Below are positions 24,230 to 36,600 of a stretch of DNA of 64,000 nucleotides, in pieces (the stretch's first letter is position 1; the number at the start of each line of letters is the position of its first letter). The DNA is from Gnetum montanum (Eukaryota > Streptophyta > Gnetopsida > Gnetales > Gnetaceae). Where the stretch lies: contig MNCI01037991.1 of the NCBI GenBank assembly GCA_015680685.1, positions 79,158 through 143,157 on the forward strand, read 5' to 3'. The notes below the pieces were generated by a model. That model did no database searches and had not been told where the DNA came from. It worked only from the letters and a program-made list of their open reading frames with translations. The translations under genes were made by a program, and so were the position numbers.

Positions 24230-26547
24230 TCACCTTGCATGATTGGAGTAGGTGGTAATGAAGTAAAGGGTGGAAGAGATGCAGCAGGATGAGAAGGATG
24301 GTATGCTTGTGGAGCATCAACCCTAGGAGAAGGAGTTATATAATACTCATGGTCTTGGTAGTAAGGCTAGCGAGTGACGTGACCAGTAGAGTCATGTGGA
24401 GAGGTTAGCTACTACATGTAGTATCCATACAAGTTGGGTTGACGGTAAGGGTACTGTTAACATGGTGGTGGCATTCCCCATGATTTTGGGTGCTACCACT
24501 ATTGATACTACTTATTTGGTTGTGGTGGAGTTCCACTTGGATAATACACCAAGGGTTGGTGGAACTACCTTGGGTTACCTTAGGGATAAGATAACCTTTG
24601 GGGTGTTTGCCTTCTATTTAATTGTGGGTTGAGTGCATACACCCCAAACTCCTGCAGATGTGAGATTACAAGGCAACATCCCTTAGGATGGTCATATTAG
24701 CATATCTCAAATCCACCATCATTGTTTGTATCTGAAGCCACAACCTATTTGATGATGGAAACTTTTCCCTTACCTTTCTTATGTGCATATTCAGCTTCTC
24801 TCTTTCTTCTCCTTTCTCAATCACTACCTTCTTATCTAGACTCCTCTACTATTTTGAGAACTATTTGAAATCTATTATCTAGGGAGTCCCACATTTGGTC
24901 CACATTTTTTGATACTTCCAATGTAAGTTTTTGAATGGGCAAGTTTTTCCTATTTACCATCTCTTCAAGTGGTGACTCTTCTTCATCCTCACAAAATCTA
25001 ACTCCATTCTTTTAGAGGGAAGGATCTCTGTTATATTCTTTTGTGCTCTCTCTTTTCCTTAACTCACCTTCCTCTTTAGTAACTTAATCCAACAATCTTT
25101 GTACCTGATGGGCCCTAAGCTCAAATAGCCTTCCTTAGGCTTAAGGCCCAAGGGTTCTTTGCATTTTGTGCCTAAGCCCATATACAAGATGGCGTAGTTG
25201 TTCCCTTTATGACTAACCATGGCTTGGGAAATGATGTAGTAGTGCATAATATTAGCCCATGGCAGCATCCAAGGGTTCATGTCCTCCTTATTTCCATCCT
25301 TGGATCTACTTCCATAGGTTGGACACTCGTGAGTATGTCTGATACTTATCGTTAAATAGTTCTAACATGGTACTCCATCAGCAAATGGATTCCAGTTCTA
25401 AGGACGGGTACCAACTTTTTACTTCCTTGATCAGTGTTCGTTGAAACAACTTGAGTTTTTTCCACTCATTTTCTATGTTTTGCAAGGCACATGCATCGTG
25501 AAACGCTTGCAAATGATTTTGAGGATCTACGTTGTATCCCCCTTCAAATCATGGGATATTTTTCATGTCTAATCTTTTGATCCTGCTATCTTTTTGATGC
25601 CTTATTCAGATTCTAATAGCCTTAGTTATATCTAGCATACTTCAGGTAGTGAGTAGGGGTTCATCGTGATCGTACTATCTATGGTGTCTATGATGCGTAT
25701 GTTGTTCCCTACTCTCCCTCCTTTCATGATGAGTTTCTCTAGAATGCCCACATCCCTTTTCTCGGCTGCTTTATCTATGATTCCTATTTCGCTTACCATT
25801 ATCCTCAGGCTCTCTTCCTTTGTGACTATGTCCAGATCTTGAAGGAGAGGGTGAAGGAGATGATGAAGGTGAAAAAGAAGGAGGACCATTACCATGATGG
25901 TGCCTGCTTTCTTCTCTTCGGTGGTCATAGCCTCGATCGCAGTTACAATCAAAATGTCCATCTTTGTCATGTGTTCATGTTCCTTTTTCAAAACCTTTAT
26001 GTCCATCAATACTAAAATCAAGGTTATGGATAGTTGAGTGAAGATTTTGATACACCACCCCTTGATCAAAGACAACAGGAGGAACATCATTATGTGGGAG
26101 ACTTCCTGAGGCAAGTTCACCACCCTCATTTTCACCTATGACATATGGGACATTCTAAGATAACGTTTCCTTTATGGATTCATAACATCTCTCTTGTTGT
26201 AAATCCCTTTGATGATGTGCCTCTGTGGGTCGATACTCTCTTGAGTCGAGATCATGCACAACGTACTCTAGCTATAAGTGTTGCATACCAATTCGTGTGA
26301 GAGCATGAAGAAGCATGCCTAGGACTAAGTGATCAGGAGGTAACACTATGTTACCTTCTAAATCATGCCAATGTAGTTGTTTATCCTAGTGGAGGATAAA
26401 GGTAAATTTTATTATATACTCATCGAGATGAATGTATACCACACGAAACTATTGGGGGACTAGTGGATTATTATGTGTACTACACCTCTAATTGTTCCCT
26501 GTATTGGAACTAGGTGGTGAAACACTCTTGTAAGAAGAAGGAGACAT
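24230..26547 (-). pseudogene. Athila-like gag (element C)
   Basis: Begins at a likely ATG at 26547 (MSPSSYKSVSPP), 120 bp inside the PBS. An N-terminal block (26150-26500) is followed by an open stretch rich in Met, Lys and Glu (25632-26135), a capsid-like region with IxxWxxM..LFNDKY-type residues (25300-25450), a Lys/Glu-rich coiled stretch (24800-25000) and the cysteine motif EIC-x-YDHPKGCC near 24680-24715 (one position is a stop). The 3' part (24230-24660) is rich in Pro, Tyr and Gly. Structural protein in origin; not intact. Confidence 0.8.
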
Positions 26548-26666
26548 AATTGTTTATTTAGTGTGTAATACTTTTCATTTCAATAATTGTAAGATAACCA
26601 ACCCTAAGGGTTCATTCCAACGATGTGAAGATTTCCTAAGTTCTAGCTAGCGCACAAACAATAAAG

Positions 26667-26684
26667 TCCCTAGCAACGGTGTCA
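26667..26684 (-). other. Primer-binding site of element C (tRNA-Asp type)
   Basis: The minus strand reads TGACACCGTTGCTAGGGA, 14 of 18 bases identical to the tRNA-Asp complement, with only transitions. It sits one base inside the LTR end CACTCATCA. Confidence 0.8.
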
Positions 26685-26685
26685 A

Positions 26686-27510
26686 TGATGAGTGGCGAAG
26701 TATCTCTATGCTCAACCATATGAATATGAGCGTACATGCATGATCTAGTCAAATTCCAAGGACTAAGTGCTTATGCACCTTCACAGAACCTAGATGCGTT
26801 AGTCAATCGTTGTCTTCCCAAGCTTACTTGTATAGCGTGATTGTATGGTTAAGTAAAATTGAGGTATATGATTTTTATATATTTTCTGATGTTTTAAGTC
26901 CTAGTGCTACAAAGGGAGGAGTGAACTAATTAAGTAACTAATTAAATTTAACTAATCGACTATGCTCTAACTAGTCCTAACACCAACATCTATTCCCTCT
27001 TTCCATACACATCCTAAACTAGTGCAACACTACTAGGATTACTAAACGCTAATCGTTACTAGGTTACCAAGTATTCCACACATGCTCGAAGTAGTCGTAC
27101 TGAGTGTGCTTACTTGGGAGAGTTAACAAGGTGAGAGAGAGAACATTAATTAACTAAAGAAATCATTAAATAACTATAAATAACATTAAATAAGATATTC
27201 TAAATGTTGCAAGGTTTATCAAAAAGTTCATCTTTATTTCTGGCCATAAGGTATGCTCAAGTGCACAATGCTCAAATAAAGATCCATTCACTTTATGACC
27301 CCTACTACTGGTACTCAGAAATAATTCTAACTCTAAGGAAGGGAAACTGCAAGAGTTCGGGTAAGGGAGTAAGACTAACTATGCCAACCAAGCATGCCCT
27401 CCTCTTATTTATAAGCGATGAGATAGGTCCTAACATCGGATGCCTGATATCATTTGGTGAGCTTCAATATCGCTAACCCGATATTGTGGCCTCGATATCG
27501 CGATTCATCA
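26686..27510 (-). repeat. 5' LTR of element C
   Basis: 825 bp on the minus strand, from TGATGAATCGCGATATCG at 27510 to CACTCATCA at 26686. U3 holds GATATC at 27446-27451 and 27494-27499 plus near matches, and a TATA-like tatttataag (27408-27417) lies downstream in the reading direction. It is alignable with LTR1 and LTR2 of Y along its whole length. Confidence 0.85.
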
Positions 27511-27639
27511 CAAAACTAGTAAAATGAAATAGTTTAACCAAACTAAAAGCCTAAGCATTAGCTCTAGAAAAACCAAAAGTCCCATTTGAGCTTGAACCCA
27601 TACCTATACATGTGTTACGACTTGAAAATAATGAATCAA

Positions 27640-28390
27640 TTCCATCTACACCAAATCACTTAAATGATCCTTGATATGGAGATATCAAATATTATTTAAC
27701 TTTTCATTGTTGTCCTTCCAACTTACCTAGGTATTAGTGTAAACTACTAATATCCAGAAGATCTAAATTTACCATGATTAATGGAAATCAATTTAGAAAG
27801 AAGTTTGAAGGAGTTCTCCTTAGATGCTTAGATAGTGAAGAAGCCAATGACGTGGTAAAAATCTTACATGATGAAGGACACTTAGGCTATCCATCCTTAA
27901 TTCACAAGGTTATAAAAGCTAGTTATTACTAGCCAACTATGACCATTGATGTTTATAATATATAAAAATCTTATGTCTAGTGTCAAATGTTCAAGGAAAG
28001 AGATCCTAAAAGCTTAGAACCATTACCACCTATCATGGAAGTAAGAAATTTAGCACAATGGACTCTTGATTTTATCAAAGCCATCAACCCATCATCATGA
28101 AGCCAACATAAATTTATGTTAATGGTAATTGACTACACTACACATTAGCTAAAATCCAAACCAACTAGAAGAACTACATCTCATAAGGTTATTAAATTTC
28201 TTAGTGAAATTATCATAACCTACTATGAACATCCATATGCACTAGTGGTTGACAATGGTTCTGCCTTTGTCTTAGTAGAAATCACTAAATGGGATATGAA
28301 TAATAAAATCCTAATCAAATGCATCATAGAATATTACCCTCAAGGTAACAAATTAATAGAATCTTCTAGGTTGAGTCAAAAAGATGATTA
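27640..28390 (+). pseudogene. Ty3/gypsy integrase fragment D
   Basis: Plus-strand integrase readable in one frame with four or five stops. It runs from YGDIKYYLTF (end of the RNase H-integrase linker) through FEGVLLRCLDSEEANDVV, the zinc region HDEGHLGYP ... CQMFKERDPKSL, the core TLDFIKAINPSS with the first Asp, VVDNGSAF with the second Asp, and EYYPQGN with a Glu shortly after (LIESS). All three catalytic acids survive. The C-terminal domain is absent; the next sequence is the LTR of element E. It could be the 3' end of another gypsy copy whose rest was displaced by element C. Confidence 0.85.
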
Positions 28391-30101
28391 ATGATTGAAA
28401 CACCACTAATTTTGGCCTAGCACTTTGAATGAGAACGACTTAAGCCCTTTCGAAGTCTTGGGAGGAAAAATTTGGCTAAGGCATGGAGCTCACACCTAGC
28501 TTGCCAAAGGCAGCTTGCTCACCCTCAACATGAGCAACTCCACACAGCATCAAGATTGAGTTAAAAATGATCTAATTTCTAAGTTGTGAGTCATCGTCAA
28601 AGTACATCCTTAATAGCTTTAGGTCCCAGCCTTTAGAATGTCAAATTTCAGCTCAAAATTGTAGGTTTTCAAAAGATTTTTGGGGTCACACCGCAAGTCA
28701 TGCTATGGTCATGCTGCAATGTGACCAACTCCAGGAGCCTCCAAACTGAGTTGAAATGATCCAACTTCCAAGGTGCAAATCATCCTCAGAGTTCATGGTC
28801 AACAACCTCCAGTCCCAGCTTCAGAATTCCAAAATTCAGAATGTCAGATTTCGACTCAAAATTGCAAGTTTTCAAACATTTCTTGAGGTCACGCTGCAAG
28901 TCATGCTGCAGGTCATGCTACAGCATGAGTCCAGCATGACCTACCATAAATAGCTCAAAACAGGTTATTTTCAACCTTAGCTTCTAAATCTCAAGATCAA
29001 CCACAGCTAGACAGTTGTTGCACTCAGGAATTAGGGTTCAAAGTTTGAAATTTGATGAAAAATTTGGAAAATTTACAAGTCTTTTCTCACTCATGTTGAG
29101 GTCACACTACAAGGTGAGTGTGGCATGAATGTAGCAAAATCAAGTCACACTAAGACAAAATCAACTCTGGAAGTTCTTGTCAAGAAAAAACATTCCAAAT
29201 AGCCACAGAACCACTCGAATCGACACCCTACAGTAGTCAAGTCATAGATCCAGAAGTTTCAACAGAGCCAAAACCAATTTCTCTTGTTGTACATTATCAT
29301 TTCATTGTAAATCTTCATTTGTGGGCTTGTCAAGCCCTCATGGTCCAAATTGTACATGATTCCATGGGCTTGAGTAAGTCACACGTTGTAAGATATGATG
29401 AACTTGGTCAAGAACGTAGCTTGCCCACACATGTCCAACTCATACACAACTGTCCATTGGACACGTATCACTTGATCCGCTTTCCTCTCATCTCCCTGCC
29501 ATTGATTCCATTCTCGAAATTCCGCACCTGAGCCTAGCCCAGCCCTATAAATACCCTATCAATTCACATAAACTAGGTTGGAAATTTTGGATTTGGATAG
29601 CTTAGGAAACTCAGACCAGCAATCCTTGGGTGCTCAGCACACTTGACTCTTAGCATCCAAGCACTTCTGAAACACATTACATAACACTGCCCTGGGGCTT
29701 GGCACTTGACCTGCCATCCACACATGCAACTACACTTTCACTTGTGCACATCTTTTCTATGCAATATAATACATTTTGTTTTGCCAGCCATTATTTTTTT
29801 TATTCTACTTTACATTCAATTTATGTCTTTCTTACAATACAAGTTCTACACATGTTTCTATTTACATTTCGTGCGCACTATTTATGTTTTAAAACATCAG
29901 TTACGATAACCCTAGCGCAAGCCATAGTTTATGCTTGAGGAAGTCTTTGGTTGATTTGCGTGCAGACCATCCAAGGAACTCTACCTTCATTTACTTTTTC
30001 AGCTTTCCCTCAGGCAAAGGTAGGGTCAGTTGTGTCTGCCCGACCATCTTTTGATATTTGTTTTCCCTTCCAGCCTTACACTGAAAATTTAGGTCAATAC
30101 A
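28391..30101 (+). repeat. 5' LTR of Tat-like element E
   Basis: About 1.7 kb of non-coding sequence ahead of the PBS and gag of E. A TATA box, CTATAAATA, lies at 29544-29552. U3 contains a tandem duplication of about 185 bp (about 28545-28720 and 28735-28910), each copy ending in gtcacgctgcaag-type words. Similar CACGCTG/CATGCTGCA words recur at 28685-28930 and 30170-30340. The 3' end is placed at ...caataca by the PBS. The 5' edge is not firmly defined because no second LTR copy was recognised in the window. Confidence 0.6.
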
Positions 30102-30107
30102 GTAAAT

Positions 30108-30125
30108 TGGTGCTAGAAGGAGGAC
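30108..30125 (+). other. Candidate primer-binding site of element E
   Basis: TGGTGCTAGAAGGAGGAC begins a few bases after the inferred LTR end. It starts with the TGG expected of a PBS, but I cannot assign the tRNA with confidence. It differs clearly from the tRNA-Asp sites of A, B, C and Y. Confidence 0.55.
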
Positions 30126-30389
30126 CCGACTTTCTTATTGTCTATTAAAATGTCGATCACCCTACCTGTTAGAACTTATTCATCTTATCCCTGTGAGTCT
30201 CCATGTTGTAGTTTCTCATGCTGTAGTTGTCACGTTGCAGTTTTCACACTATAGTTGTCACGCTATACTTATTACGCTGTAGCTGTCATGGTGTCTATGT
30301 CACACTGCACTACAGTGGGTCATGCTATAGTTAGTCACACAGCATTTGCTTGCATTTAATCTGTCTAGCTCAAGTTACTCACATTCATT

Positions 30390-33275
30390 ATGGAATCCTC
30401 CCAAATTAACCCAATGACACTGCCGACCTTTGACTTTGGGACTGAAACCTCAAACCCTATGACTGCTACCGAATCCATAACTATCATCGAATAGATAAAC
30501 TCCCAAGGCCCTACACACTAGTCACTCAGGCTATAGGGTAGAGACCCTACCTATGCAACTCTTACACCTGAATAGTATAACTTCATCTGTGTTAAGATCC
30601 AAGCCAACTTACCCATTGATCGTGTAGAGAGATAAGAAAAGCAAGACTATGAACTTATCCACAATGAGATCATGAATTCATCCCCTCAGCATTTGACATA
30701 ATCCTGCTCTTTGAACACCATCATAAACTCATATCCTAGCTTTTTATGGTAAGAAGCCAAGCCTTACAGACACCTCCGATAGAGCCTCAAGGTGGGGATG
30801 AGGAAGACAACTTTGCAGCCTAATATGAACATGGGGATTCATACCATACCGTCAGTCCCCATGCCCATACAAACCCATTATTTCAACCTTTCCTGGAAGA
30901 GACTATGTTTCCACCACTAGCTTTTCTACATGAAGTAGCCACTCGCATTCCTATCTTCTGCAAGTCCAATGCTCAATCCAATGCATCCACTTCCATTATA
31001 CCTCTGCAAATACAATCCCAACAGCCTCCTCCCCAAACTAATGTAGGATTGACCTTTCGACCTTAAGTGATTGGGATTCCATCAGTCATACTAGCTTCCA
31101 CATCTACCCATTACATACCTTAGGTGCAATTCTAGCAAGCACCACTGACCACTTCACAACCCGTGACTAGGTAGTGGGTCCCACCAGCTATTCAGCAAAA
31201 GCTATCTACCCATTATAGCATACCACACCCCATAGTCTCAGCCTCAAACATCATCCGACCACAACAAAAAATAGTCCAACAATCTCTCTTTTCACAAACG
31301 ATGCAATAATCAAATCATTATCAATTACCATCAACCCAATCCACTGGTTTTCCTACCGTCCAAGAGTGGGTAGATACGAAGAAAATGATGCACTCGTTAG
31401 AAGAAGAATTAAAACATCTTAAAACTATGAACACTGAGGAAGTCAAGGTACTAGACTTCTATCAAGATGATCCAATTGACCCCTCAATTCCACCGCTAAC
31501 CTTGCCAAAGGAAATTTTGTTGCCTCAGCTAACTAAGTACAGTGGAGAGGGAGACCCAAATGCTCACCTAGTAACATTCTGAATAGAATTTCTATTTCTT
31601 CAAGCATGGCCTCATGTAATTCTACGTGTGTTTGCTATGTCCTTAAGTGGGAAAGCCCTAGACTGGTACTGAGCTTTACCTCGTAGCTTCATATCTTCTC
31701 TAGAAGACTTGTTGCATCAGTTTGTCACCTGTTTCAAATACAATCTGAAAAATGAAGTCATGTTAGATAGCCTGATTCAAATTAAACAAGCGCCATTAGA
31801 GCCAACACAGAAATTTATCCAAAGGTGGAGTGCAACCCTGAATAAACTTCACGAGCCTATTCCTGAAACATATCTGCTTACCATCCTTAAGGTAGCCGCA
31901 AATGACTTTATTAATCAAAACTTTACTATTTAAAACCTCCTACCTTGAGCCAAGAATTTGTGCAAATTAAAAACATAGAAGAGGTTGCACAAACAAGAAA
32001 TGACCCAGCCTACTCAACCTTTAGGAGCCAACATACAAGGAAAGATAAATCCAAGATGACAGTAGCAGTAGTGGCCTAGACAACCTGACCTAGCCATCTA
32101 GGATAAAAAGGAAAATAGCCAGCTATCCCAAATGGCTATGAAATAAATACACATACACCTACACCTAAAACTTCCTCAAATAAGAACACCAACATGGATC
32201 ATGGCCATACATTCAAAAGAAAAGACCCTGCTCAATACACACCCTTCCCCATGAAACCTTCACAATTGCTCGATCAGCTTCTAAAGGCCAGGCTAATTAA
32301 ACATTAAAAAATGTCTCCCACAGCACATCAAAAACATGATAGATTCTATGAATTGGCCAAAAACCCAGCCTTAGCAGCAGCTAATGAATTGTCCATTCCA
32401 AGAGGTTTTAGGTTGGATAGGTTTTGCGAGTATCACAAACAACCCGATCATGGAACTAATTATTGTTTCACCTTGAAACAAGATATACAACACATGATTG
32501 ATAGGGGTGAAGTAGTATTCGATGAGGCAAACCTAGTAAGACCTCAGAACCAGCCCATGGGGCTCTACAAGGATCCTCTCAATACTAGTGAAGCACCATA
32601 TGTGATCAATATTATCCATGTAGAGAATAGACGAGACATCCGTAGAAAACCTTTGATGATTCACAGACCTTTAGAAAACACACCTACCCCAACATCTCCT
32701 CAAACCCCTTTCATCATAAATGCATCTCATGCACCACAAAAACCATTCGTTATCTACATACCTCCTTCCATCGCCACAACGACCATACCATCCGAAAACT
32801 GACCCATTCCCTTTGTGATCTGGGTGCCAAAACACCCTAGCACACAACCCACCTCTACCCCCTTGTGACCTCTACAAGAATGTCTTGCTGATAGGTTAAT
32901 GAGAGAGTATTTAGAAAGAGAAAACTATCAACACAAATTAGAACTGCCAAAACATACATCGCTAAATGTTGTTCCTATGGGTCCATCCATTAATGAGCCT
33001 AGTACGAGTCATCAAAACAAGGATAATATCATGGGTTGTGTCCCAAACCCAGCATCTGCGGTTACTAACGTAAAAAATCCTCCATGAGAAATACGAATGT
33101 TGGGTCAAATCAACCAAATCTCTGCAGAAAAGAGTGTCCCAAATGGTAAAGACCTAGCAAGCACGTTAACCCAAGTCACACAAGCCTTAAAACAAAAGAA
33201 TACTTCTTTAAGTCTGTATGACCTAATAATGACTTCATCAATACATTGGGAAGCTCTTGTACAGATGTTGAGCTC
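30390..33275 (+). pseudogene. Tat-like gag (element E), 5' part up to nested element Y
   Basis: Gag read on the plus strand from ATG 30390 (MESSQINPMTLPTF). The capsid domain at 31385-31930 reads LPQLTKYSGEGDPNAHLVTF, FAMSLSGKALDWY and FIQRWSATLNKLHEPIPE, the Retrotrans_gag pattern. A zinc-like motif CEYHKQPDHGTNYC (CX2HX4HX4C) at 32425-32470 is of the Tat/Ogre type. Then a proline-rich stretch leads to KNTSLSLYDLIMTS and ALVQML, where element Y interrupts. There are several stops (for example 31580, 31932). Element F has the same blocks at 62186-63735, so E and F are one family. Confidence 0.85.
32786..33275 (+). repeat. Left copy of ~490-bp duplication flanking element Y
   Basis: Part of E gag immediately before Y. 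It is repeated at 40225-40714 directly after Y's second LTR, with about one difference per ten bases by eye. It starts in both places at a taccatc word that is also close to the sequence at the LTR2 break. Confidence 0.85.
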
Positions 33276-34130
33276 TGATGGGAAGCGATATCACATGGGC
33301 CCTGATATTGTGTACACGATATCACATTCGTCGCAATATCGCATCCCCTACGATATCTCGTCTTCCCCTGCGATATCGTGTACACGATATCGGAGTGCGC
33401 TGTCAAATCTATAAATAAGAGATGGCTCTCCCTTGTGTCTCATTCTAGGCATAAATCATAGCGAAACTCTAGCAGTTTTACCTCTCCAGAGATAGAATAA
33501 TTCCCATGTGCCCACAGTAGGAGCTCCAAAGTGAACAGATCTTTATTCGAGAAAATATTGTACCCAAAAATAGGTTTGTGTACAGAAATAAAGATGAACT
33601 TCTTGGATAAACCTTACAGTGCATGGAATACGCTAAATAGGATTTTATTTATTGTTATTTACTGTTAATTATTTAAATTCTTTATTACTTCCTTAAATAT
33701 TTCTCAACCCTTCTCTCATAGTTAAGTGCATTCAGTACAACCGCTTCGAGCATGTGCATTATGCTTGGTGATCTCAGTAACAAATAGTATTTGGTAATCA
33801 AGCTTGCATTGGTTTAGTGTGTGAACAGTAAGTGGGAATGGATGCTGATGCTAGGTTAATTAAGACTTAGTTAGTTAAAATTAGTTAATTAGTCTCTTCA
33901 CCCTTCACCTCATTAGCATAGGAGATAAAATAGAAAAGATATAAAAATCACATACCACAGACTTACTTAACCATACAACCGTGACAAATACAAGTCTAGG
34001 AAGATAATGAATGATTAACCTTAAGTGTTCCATGAGGCATGTAGGCACTTAGTTTATGGAGTTCGACTAGATCGTGCATGTAACGCTCATATTTGTATGG
34101 TTGAGTGTAGGGGTACCACGCCACTCATCA
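33276..34130 (+). repeat. LTR1 of element Y
   Basis: 855 bp from TGATGGGAAGCGATATC to CCACTCATCA. TATA box CTATAAATA at 33409-33417. Downstream of it, sequence is nearly shared with 39509-40224 (for example the gtgcccacagtaggagctcc stretch). It is followed by one base and the PBS. Confidence 0.92.
33287..33391 (+). promoter_or_regulatory. GATATC palindrome cluster in U3 of element Y
   Basis: Five exact GATATC hexamers at 33287, 33318, 33352, 33372 and 33386, plus near copies (tgatattg, caatatcg). They end 18 bp before the TATA box. Most are within CGATATC or the larger palindrome gtgtacacgatatc. The same word cluster stands before the TATA box of elements B and C, which suggests an LTR enhancer, though this is inference. 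Confidence 0.6.
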
Positions 34131-34131
34131 T

Positions 34132-34149
34132 TGGTGTCGTTGCTGAGGA
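34132..34149 (+). other. Primer-binding site of element Y (tRNA-Asp type)
   Basis: TGGTGTCGTTGCTGAGGA matches the tRNA-Asp complement TGGCGCCGTTGCCGGGGA at 14 of 18 positions. All four differences are C-to-T or G-to-A. Confidence 0.88.
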
Positions 34150-34275
34150 CTAAGTTGTTTGTGCACTAAGTAGAACATAGGAAATCATCCACATCATTGG
34201 GAGCTAAAACTAACCCTTAGGGTTAATTAAACAAAAAATGATATAATGGTTAATCAGCACACTGAATAAGAAATA

Positions 34276-36600
34276 ATGTCTTCTTCTTCGAACAAAAGCA
34301 ATTCACCACCTAGGGATCATACAAGAAACAGTCGGTAGTCTAACACACATAACCAACCACCCATTCCTCAATAGTATCGGGTGGTATATACTCATCATGA
34401 TGAGTATATACCTGATTTTACTTTTATCCTCCATTAGGATGAACAACTGCATTAGCGAGATTTGCAAGGTAACATAGTGTTACCTTGAGATCGGGTAGTC
34501 CTTGACATGCTTCTCCTTGCTCTGGCACAAATAGGCATGACACAACTATACGTTGAATATGTTATAGGTGATTTTGACACAAGGGATTACCATCCCATAT
34601 CCGTACAACGTTTAAGGGACTCAAGGCAGTAGAGCCACCATACATTGTTAAAGGGAAATGGGGTCCTGCACATCCTAAGAGAAATTGGAGATGGTGAACC
34701 AATTATAATGGGTTCTCCATCAAATGATGTTCCTCCTCCTAACGATAGTGAGGAGGTGGGGTATCAAAACCTACACTTCATGATACACAACCTTGGTTCT
34801 GATCCCTGTGAACAGCAACTGTTCATAGAGGGAATAAAAACACATGATAAGGATAGACACTCAGATTTTTATCACGATTGGGACCAAAACCATCGAAGAG
34901 AAGGTAAGAAACATCATCATGGAGATGGTTCTCCTTGTTCTTTCCCTTTATCACATCATTCACCCTCTCCTTCCACATCAAGGTGCAGTCACTAAGAGCA
35001 TAATGGTGAGGATAAGGGTAAGCGAAATGAGAGAGGATGAGGGTACTCTAGAGAGTCTAGGCATGGTAGAAGGGAAATTAGGGAACAACGTAGGCATCAT
35101 AGACATCATGAGAGAGATGATCATGATGAACCCCTACTTGCCACCCAAGGTATGCTAGATATTATGGAGGCAATGATAATATCCACAAGGCATCAAAAGG
35201 ATAGTCAGATCAAGAGACTAGATATGAACAATCTCCCACGCTTTGAAGGGGGATAAAATGCTGATCTGAAAAATCATTTAAAAGCATTTCATGATGCATG
35301 CCCCTTGAAAAATATTGAAAAAGAGTGGCATAACTTAAAGTTGGTTCCTAGGACACTCATAAAGGAAGCAGAGAGTTGGTACTGGTCCTTAGAACTAGAA
35401 ACCATTAGGAGGTGGAGTACGATGTTAGAACTCTTCAACGATAAATACCAAATGTACTCCAGAGTGTCTAACTTGAATAACTAGATCCAAGGATGGAAGC
35501 AAGGTAATCAAAAACCCTTGGATGCAACCATGGGCCAATATTATGCATTGCTACATCGTTTCCTGTGCCATGGTTATGCACAACATGATCAACTCCGCCA
35601 CCTTGTAGATAGGATAAGACATGAAACTAGGTGAACCCTTGGGACTTATGCCCAAGGGAGATTATCAGAACTTAGATCCCATGAAATTCATCGATTGTTG
35701 GAGCAAGTAGCTAACGAAAAAGGTGAGCTACAGAAAAGAGAAAGCATGAAAGAATATAACTGCAATCCTTCTCTCCGGAAGAGAGGAGTGAGATTTTGCG
35801 ATGAAGAGGATGAGTCACCACTCAAGGAGTTGGTGAATAGAAAAACCTTATTACTTCAAAAGCTAACAATGGAAGTATCAGCTAAGGTAGATGAAATATA
35901 GAGCTCCTTAGACAGTAAAATTGAAACTATCTTGAAAATTGTAGAGGAATCTAAGGAGAAACAAAGTAGTAACAAGGATAAGAAAAAGCGGAGAGATTCA
36001 AGCCATGCACATGACAAAGGTAAGGGGAAAATGACTATCAACAATGAGGTTGTGGATTTGGATACAGAAAATGATGGTTGATGTGAGATCTTTCAATATG
36101 ACCATCCTAAGGGATGTTGCCCAATAATCTCACATCTGCAAGAGTCTAGGGTGTATGCACTCAACCCAAGACTTAACATACGACAAGCACCCCAAAGGTT
36201 ACCTTATCCCCAAGGTAACCTAAGGTAATTCCACAAACCATTAACGTATTATCCAAGTGGAACTCCACCACAACCTATCGGGCAACATTAGCAGTGGTAA
36301 CACCAACAGTCATGGGGGATGCCACCGCCTAGATAACGGTACCCTTACCAGCAACCAAACTTATATGGATACTACGTGCAATAGCCAGTTTCTCCAAGTG
36401 AATCTATGGGTCACACAACTCCACAACGTCACTACCAAGTTTGGGAGTATTTTAGAAGGAATCATTCTTCTCTAGGAGATGCTCCACATCCATACCATCC
36501 TCTAAATCCATCCACCTTTCTCGCACCGTTAGTTCCAATACCTCCTACTCCAACAATGCAAGGGGAACTCCCCACTCAGCCATAGCAACGTAATGCTATG
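34276..36600 (+). pseudogene. Athila-like gag (element Y)
   Basis: ATG at 34276 opens MSSSSNKSNSPPRDHTRN, 127 bp after the PBS. Blocks follow in gag order: DEYIPDFTFILH and GNIVLP (34390-34480), an acidic/His-rich stretch (34645-34995), the capsid-like HDACPLKNIEKEW, SWYWSLELE and RRWSTMLELFNDKYQMYSR (35290-35460), LDATMGQYYALLHRF, a Lys/Glu-rich stretch (35695-36060) and the cysteine motif CEIFQYDHPKGCC near 36082-36120. In that motif the second Cys of the family consensus is Phe. About ten stops are present. Confidence 0.85.

Larger units (their letters stand above)
18263..27510 (-). mobile_element. Athila-like element C, near full length
   Basis: The most complete Athila-like copy. In minus-strand order it has 5' LTR (26686-27510), PBS (26667-26684), gag, protease, RT, RNase H, integrase, a ~1.9-kb non-coding 3' region, a purine tract (TCATGGGAG) and a 3' LTR cut to ~155 bp. 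All domains are present but none is open throughout. No envelope-like frame was seen after the integrase. The 5-bp target duplication cannot be tested because the left LTR end is missing. Confidence 0.85.

Noticed and set aside
30160-30340. Possible tRNA or small RNA gene in the CACGCTG-rich stretch
   Set aside because: Words are short direct repeats without a cloverleaf or Pol III A/B boxes that I could find.
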